Shown here: in pieces, positions 61,392 to 64,000 of the stretch
How positions within the stretch are numbered: the first letter of the stretch is position 1
Layout: every line of letters begins with the position of its first letter
NCBI GenBank assembly: GCA_019459525.1
Contig: JAIBEY010000068.1
Span: 1-64,000 of the forward strand
Reading direction: 5' to 3'
DNA: 64,000 bases
DNA from: Prolixibacteraceae bacterium
GTDB taxonomy: Bacteria; Bacteroidota; Bacteroidia; Bacteroidales; Prolixibacteraceae
The notes under the pieces: generated by a model
Seen by the model: the letters and a program-made list of their open reading frames with translations, nothing else
What the model was told of the DNA's origin: nothing
The model's database searches: none
Made by a program: the position numbers and the translations under genes

Positions 61392-64000
61392 TTATTGAAC
61401 TCGTATGGTTACGATTTCGTAAGGTTTAACCGAAATATCCACGCTTCCATCAGCATTTACCGGCAAGGTTTTTTCGTCGTATTCGAGCATGTCGGTTAAG
61501 CTTACTTTGCTGAATGGCTTGAATCCGGTAATTTTTGCTTTGGCAAATTTCCCTTCAGTTTCGTAGAAGCGAACAATAGAGCCTTTTCCGTCTTCGGCTT
61601 TTTTCAAGGTTGAAACCACGATATTTTCAGGTGAAACTTTCAGGAAACTTTGTGAAGCGGGTAGGGAAACCGTTGCTGTGTTTGCCGTTTTTCCGGAGAA
61701 TGCAGTAAGTGGATTGTTGAATGCCAACCCTTCTTTTTGAGCATACCGCCAGTTGCCGTCGTGCAGGTAAAGTGCCATACGATACGAGTGCGATCCGGCC
61801 TGGGTAAACGAATATTTAGGGTTCCAGCCAAAACTTTCGCGAGTGGAAAGTAATACGTGCTGTACTACCGGATAATCAACCGGATTAGTGGTTTCGTCGC
61901 GGAAAAGATGTACCGTCATGTCGGACGCAAACAGGCAACCATTGCCTTTGTAAGTTCCGGTTGAAACGTCAACCCAGTTTACTGCTTCGCGGAATGGCAG
62001 ATATTTCCTTCCGTAATTGGTTGGGTAGAACTGACATTCGTAATTATCGGGCAACCAGGAATAGTCAATGTTATCCCGGTCCATTTCCACTCTTCCGAAC
62101 GGAACATCGTAGGTTGCGCTAAATGTTTTGTCCATGTTCAACGGAAAAACAATACGCAGTTCTTTGGCTTTTTCGCCGGTCCAGTTCAGTACATCGGCTT
62201 CAATGTTTAATTCACCGGTTTCCCTGGTGATTATGAATCGTTCGCGAAGTGTGAAGTACTTCATTTTAGCTTCTTTTTCAACGATGTAGCGGATTGGACT
62301 TTCAATGGCACGGATGGTTTTAAATTCGTGCATGCTGGTTTTATCAAAATCGTCCATAGTTGTAAGTTCCTGATTTTCCCAGGCTACGCCTGGTGCACCC
62401 ATTTGAATGACTTCGCCACCGAAAAATTTATCGGTTTTCAGCACTTCCTGTTTTTTCACTTTATCGTAGAACGACGAAATACCGCCTGCGCCAAACGTTA
62501 CACTGATTTTTTCATTTTCCAGTTTTTCATTTTTAAGTTCAGTGTATCCTTGAGGAAAAGCTTTTGCTTCGCTGGCATAGTAGGTTTTGTAGCCGATTGA
62601 AGGAATATCGGTAGCCATTAAACCCAGTTCCAGTTCATGTTTTTCGGGTGATTGGCTGATGAGCTCGCAGGTTATTTTATTGCCTGAAGCATCTTTCAGT
62701 TCAAGACCTTTCCAGCTTGCCGGGTAGCTGATTTTGCAGGATACAAATCCGTTTCGGCTCCAGCTACTTGGGTTGTAAACCACTACCGGAATTTGCGTTG
62801 CCGTTCCTTGTGGAATCCGGCTGAGCAATTGTGCCTGTGCATCATTAGCCAGTGATTCGCCAACTTTCAATGATTTGGCATACGAATCGACACACACCTG
62901 ATCGCCCAGGATTCCGCGGTTACCGCCCCAGCCATGATCTGGCCAGCAGTTGGCCAACCATCCTTCGTCGAACTTATCCTGCGGATAGTTGATTGCCGGA
63001 TCGATTGCGTTCAATGTCGAAAATAAACCTTCTGCTTTAATCAGGGTATTGTGTCCTTTGCGACCCATCAGCAAACCTTCGCGGTGTCCGGGTTCATCGT
63101 AATAAGCCCACGACAAGGGGTAGTCACCTTTTACCGTTTCGATGTTCAGTTCGCCTTTGCCGAAAAAGTCTTTCAGGGCTTCGTTCGGTTCAGTAAACTT
63201 TATTTTGGGCGGATTGATCTGTTTGGCAGGTTCGCTTTTGAAGTTGGTATTCCACTTTTCTGCAAATTTTGTCATCACTTCGTTTTGCTTTTTCACAAAA
63301 GGAATCAATTCGGGGCAGGGTGGAAGGTAGTCGGAGTTAAAATCGTACAATACCGATTTCGGCAACTGACGAGGTTCGTAGAGGTATTTTCGTTCATTCA
63401 GAAATTTCAGGTAACCCACTTTGTTGTTGGGGTTGATCATGCGCGATTCAGCTCCGTAGCGGAAAGCAAACATGTTGATGTATGTTCCGTCGAGACCTTG
63501 CCAGTAATAGAATCCCCAGGGGAAACGACCCTGAATAATGTAGTCGATACCGCACTTTTTCAGAACCTGAGGCAACTGGTAAGTAAAACCGGGCACATCG
63601 GTATTGATGTAAAAATGAGTGTCGCAACCCGGGAAGGTTTCTTTCAGCCAGCGGCGGCCGTAATAGAATTGGCGTACCAGTTTTTCCTGTCCCACATGCG
63701 CCTGAAGGTTTTGAACATAGCTGCCCCCAAACGAGAAACGTTTTTCACGGATGCGTTGAATGAGTTCATCTTTGCGTTCGGGATGAATTTTCAGGAATTC
63801 TTTCATGTATTCGATTGATTCCATCATGTATTTGAATTCCGGATTGGTTTTCATCAGGTCCAAAGCCGGAGCAATTAGCGTATCGGCGCGGTAAAGAGCA
63901 GTCAAAGCCTGGGTGTTGAGCCAGCCTAAGTCGTTGTGGTTGGTCGCGATGATGCTTAGTTCTCCACCATCGAAATAGTTTTTGTCGTAGGGTTTCAGCA
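61392..64000 (-). CDS. GH38-like glycosidase D (tandem copy 2, 5' end beyond window)
   Basis: The open frame runs to the window edge; the first visible residues read LKPYDKNYFDGGELSI and the barrel opens IATNHNDLGWLN. Further motifs are INTDVPGFTYQLP, CWPDHGWGGNRG and VVYNPSSWSRNG. The similarity to the protein at 57694 is high over the full visible length, roughly two-thirds identity by eye, so they arose by tandem duplication. The missing 5' part would hold the signal peptide and the sandwich domain. Its 3' end is followed directly by palindromic element B. Confidence 0.85.
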   Translation of the reverse strand, partial: LKPYDKNYFDGGELSIIATNHNDLGWLNTQALTALYRADTLIAPALDLMKTNPEFKYMMESIEYMKEFLKIHPERKDELIQRIREKRFSFGGSYVQNLQAHVGQEKLVRQFYYGRRWLKETFPGCDTHFYINTDVPGFTYQLPQVLKKCGIDYIIQGRFPWGFYYWQGLDGTYINMFAFRYGAESRMINPNNKVGYLKFLNERKYLYEPRQLPKSVLYDFNSDYLPPCPELIPFVKKQNEVMTKFAEKWNTNFKSEPAKQINPPKIKFTEPNEALKDFFGKGELNIETVKGDYPLSWAYYDEPGHREGLLMGRKGHNTLIKAEGLFSTLNAIDPAINYPQDKFDEGWLANCWPDHGWGGNRGILGDQVCVDSYAKSLKVGESLANDAQAQLLSRIPQGTATQIPVVVYNPSSWSRNGFVSCKISYPASWKGLELKDASGNKITCELISQSPEKHELELGLMATDIPSIGYKTYYASEAKAFPQGYTELKNEKLENEKISVTFGAGGISSFYDKVKKQEVLKTDKFFGGEVIQMGAPGVAWENQELTTMDDFDKTSMHEFKTIRAIESPIRYIVEKEAKMKYFTLRERFIITRETGELNIEADVLNWTGEKAKELRIVFPLNMDKTFSATYDVPFGRVEMDRDNIDYSWLPDNYECQFYPTNYGRKYLPFREAVNWVDVSTGTYKGNGCLFASDMTVHLFRDETTNPVDYPVVQHVLLSTRESFGWNPKYSFTQAGSHSYRMALYLHDGNWRYAQKEGLAFNNPLTAFSGKTANTATVSLPASQSFLKVSPENIVVSTLKKAEDGKGSIVRFYETEGKFAKAKITGFKPFSKVSLTDMLEYDEKTLPVNADGSVDISVKPYEIVTIRVQ

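Overview
The window looks like chromosomal DNA of a fermentative or facultatively anaerobic member of the Bacteroidota, most likely a marine/sediment-type Bacteroidales or Marinilabiliales (Prolixibacteraceae-like). This rests on family content (DUF3098 next to ftsX, a YfhO-type membrane protein, a TonB receptor paired with a DUF4249 lipoprotein, DUF4372-type IS4 transposases), on promoter -7 boxes of the form TAnnTTTG, and on two oxygen-sensitive glycyl radical enzymes. Lineage is inference; there is no rRNA gene in the window.

Region 1 (1-8420, minus strand) is a signalling cluster: three PAS/GAF histidine kinases (two with receiver domains) and a CheR-type methyltransferase. Its last gene, a polytopic membrane sensor, has been cut off by an IS4-family element whose end lies at about base 139; bases 1-117 encode the tail of that element's transposase. 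Region 2 (8831-12258, plus) holds a trans-4-hydroxyproline-dehydratase-like glycyl radical enzyme and its radical-SAM activase. Region 3 (12287-18627, minus) is housekeeping: DUF3788, queA, truB, DUF3098, ftsX, YfhO. The uppP gene often found between DUF3098 and truB is absent. Region 4 (18852-22769, plus) is a surface-sugar operon: flippase, cytidylyltransferase-like protein, NeuB/SpsE-type synthase and KdsC-like phosphatase. It is followed by a TonB receptor/DUF4249 pair (23047-26361).

Region 5 (26424-31281) is a low-GC accessory insert. It begins with a 3'-terminal tRNA fragment and contains a complete IS4-family element with 14-bp flanking repeats, an AbiE-like toxin/antitoxin pair with an operator overlapping its promoter, a frameshifted gene remnant and a small inverted-repeat element.

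Region 6 (31282 to beyond 64000, all minus) is a large glycan-catabolic locus: an (alpha/alpha)6-barrel lipoprotein, a GH28 protein, two GH78-like rhamnosidases, four GH38-like proteins (two a tandem duplication), an NPCBM-domain glycosidase, a sugar-porter MFS and an FHS/FucP-like MFS, a cellobiose-2-epimerase-like protein, two URO-D/MtaA-like zinc proteins, and a second glycyl radical enzyme with its activase. That enzyme carries Gly-Cys-Asn-Trp where known dehydratases of the superfamily carry Gly-Cys-x-Glu. No SusC/SusD pair is visible. I read the locus as extracytoplasmic release of rhamnose-containing and other sugars, import by MFS carriers, and cytoplasmic conversion by epimerase, radical and URO-D-like chemistry. 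This locus is the best candidate here for an undescribed pathway.

Most longer gaps in the window contain palindromes. Two of them (18686-18834 and 61247-61386) share the same fold and core but have different stem sequences, which suggests one family of structured repeats.
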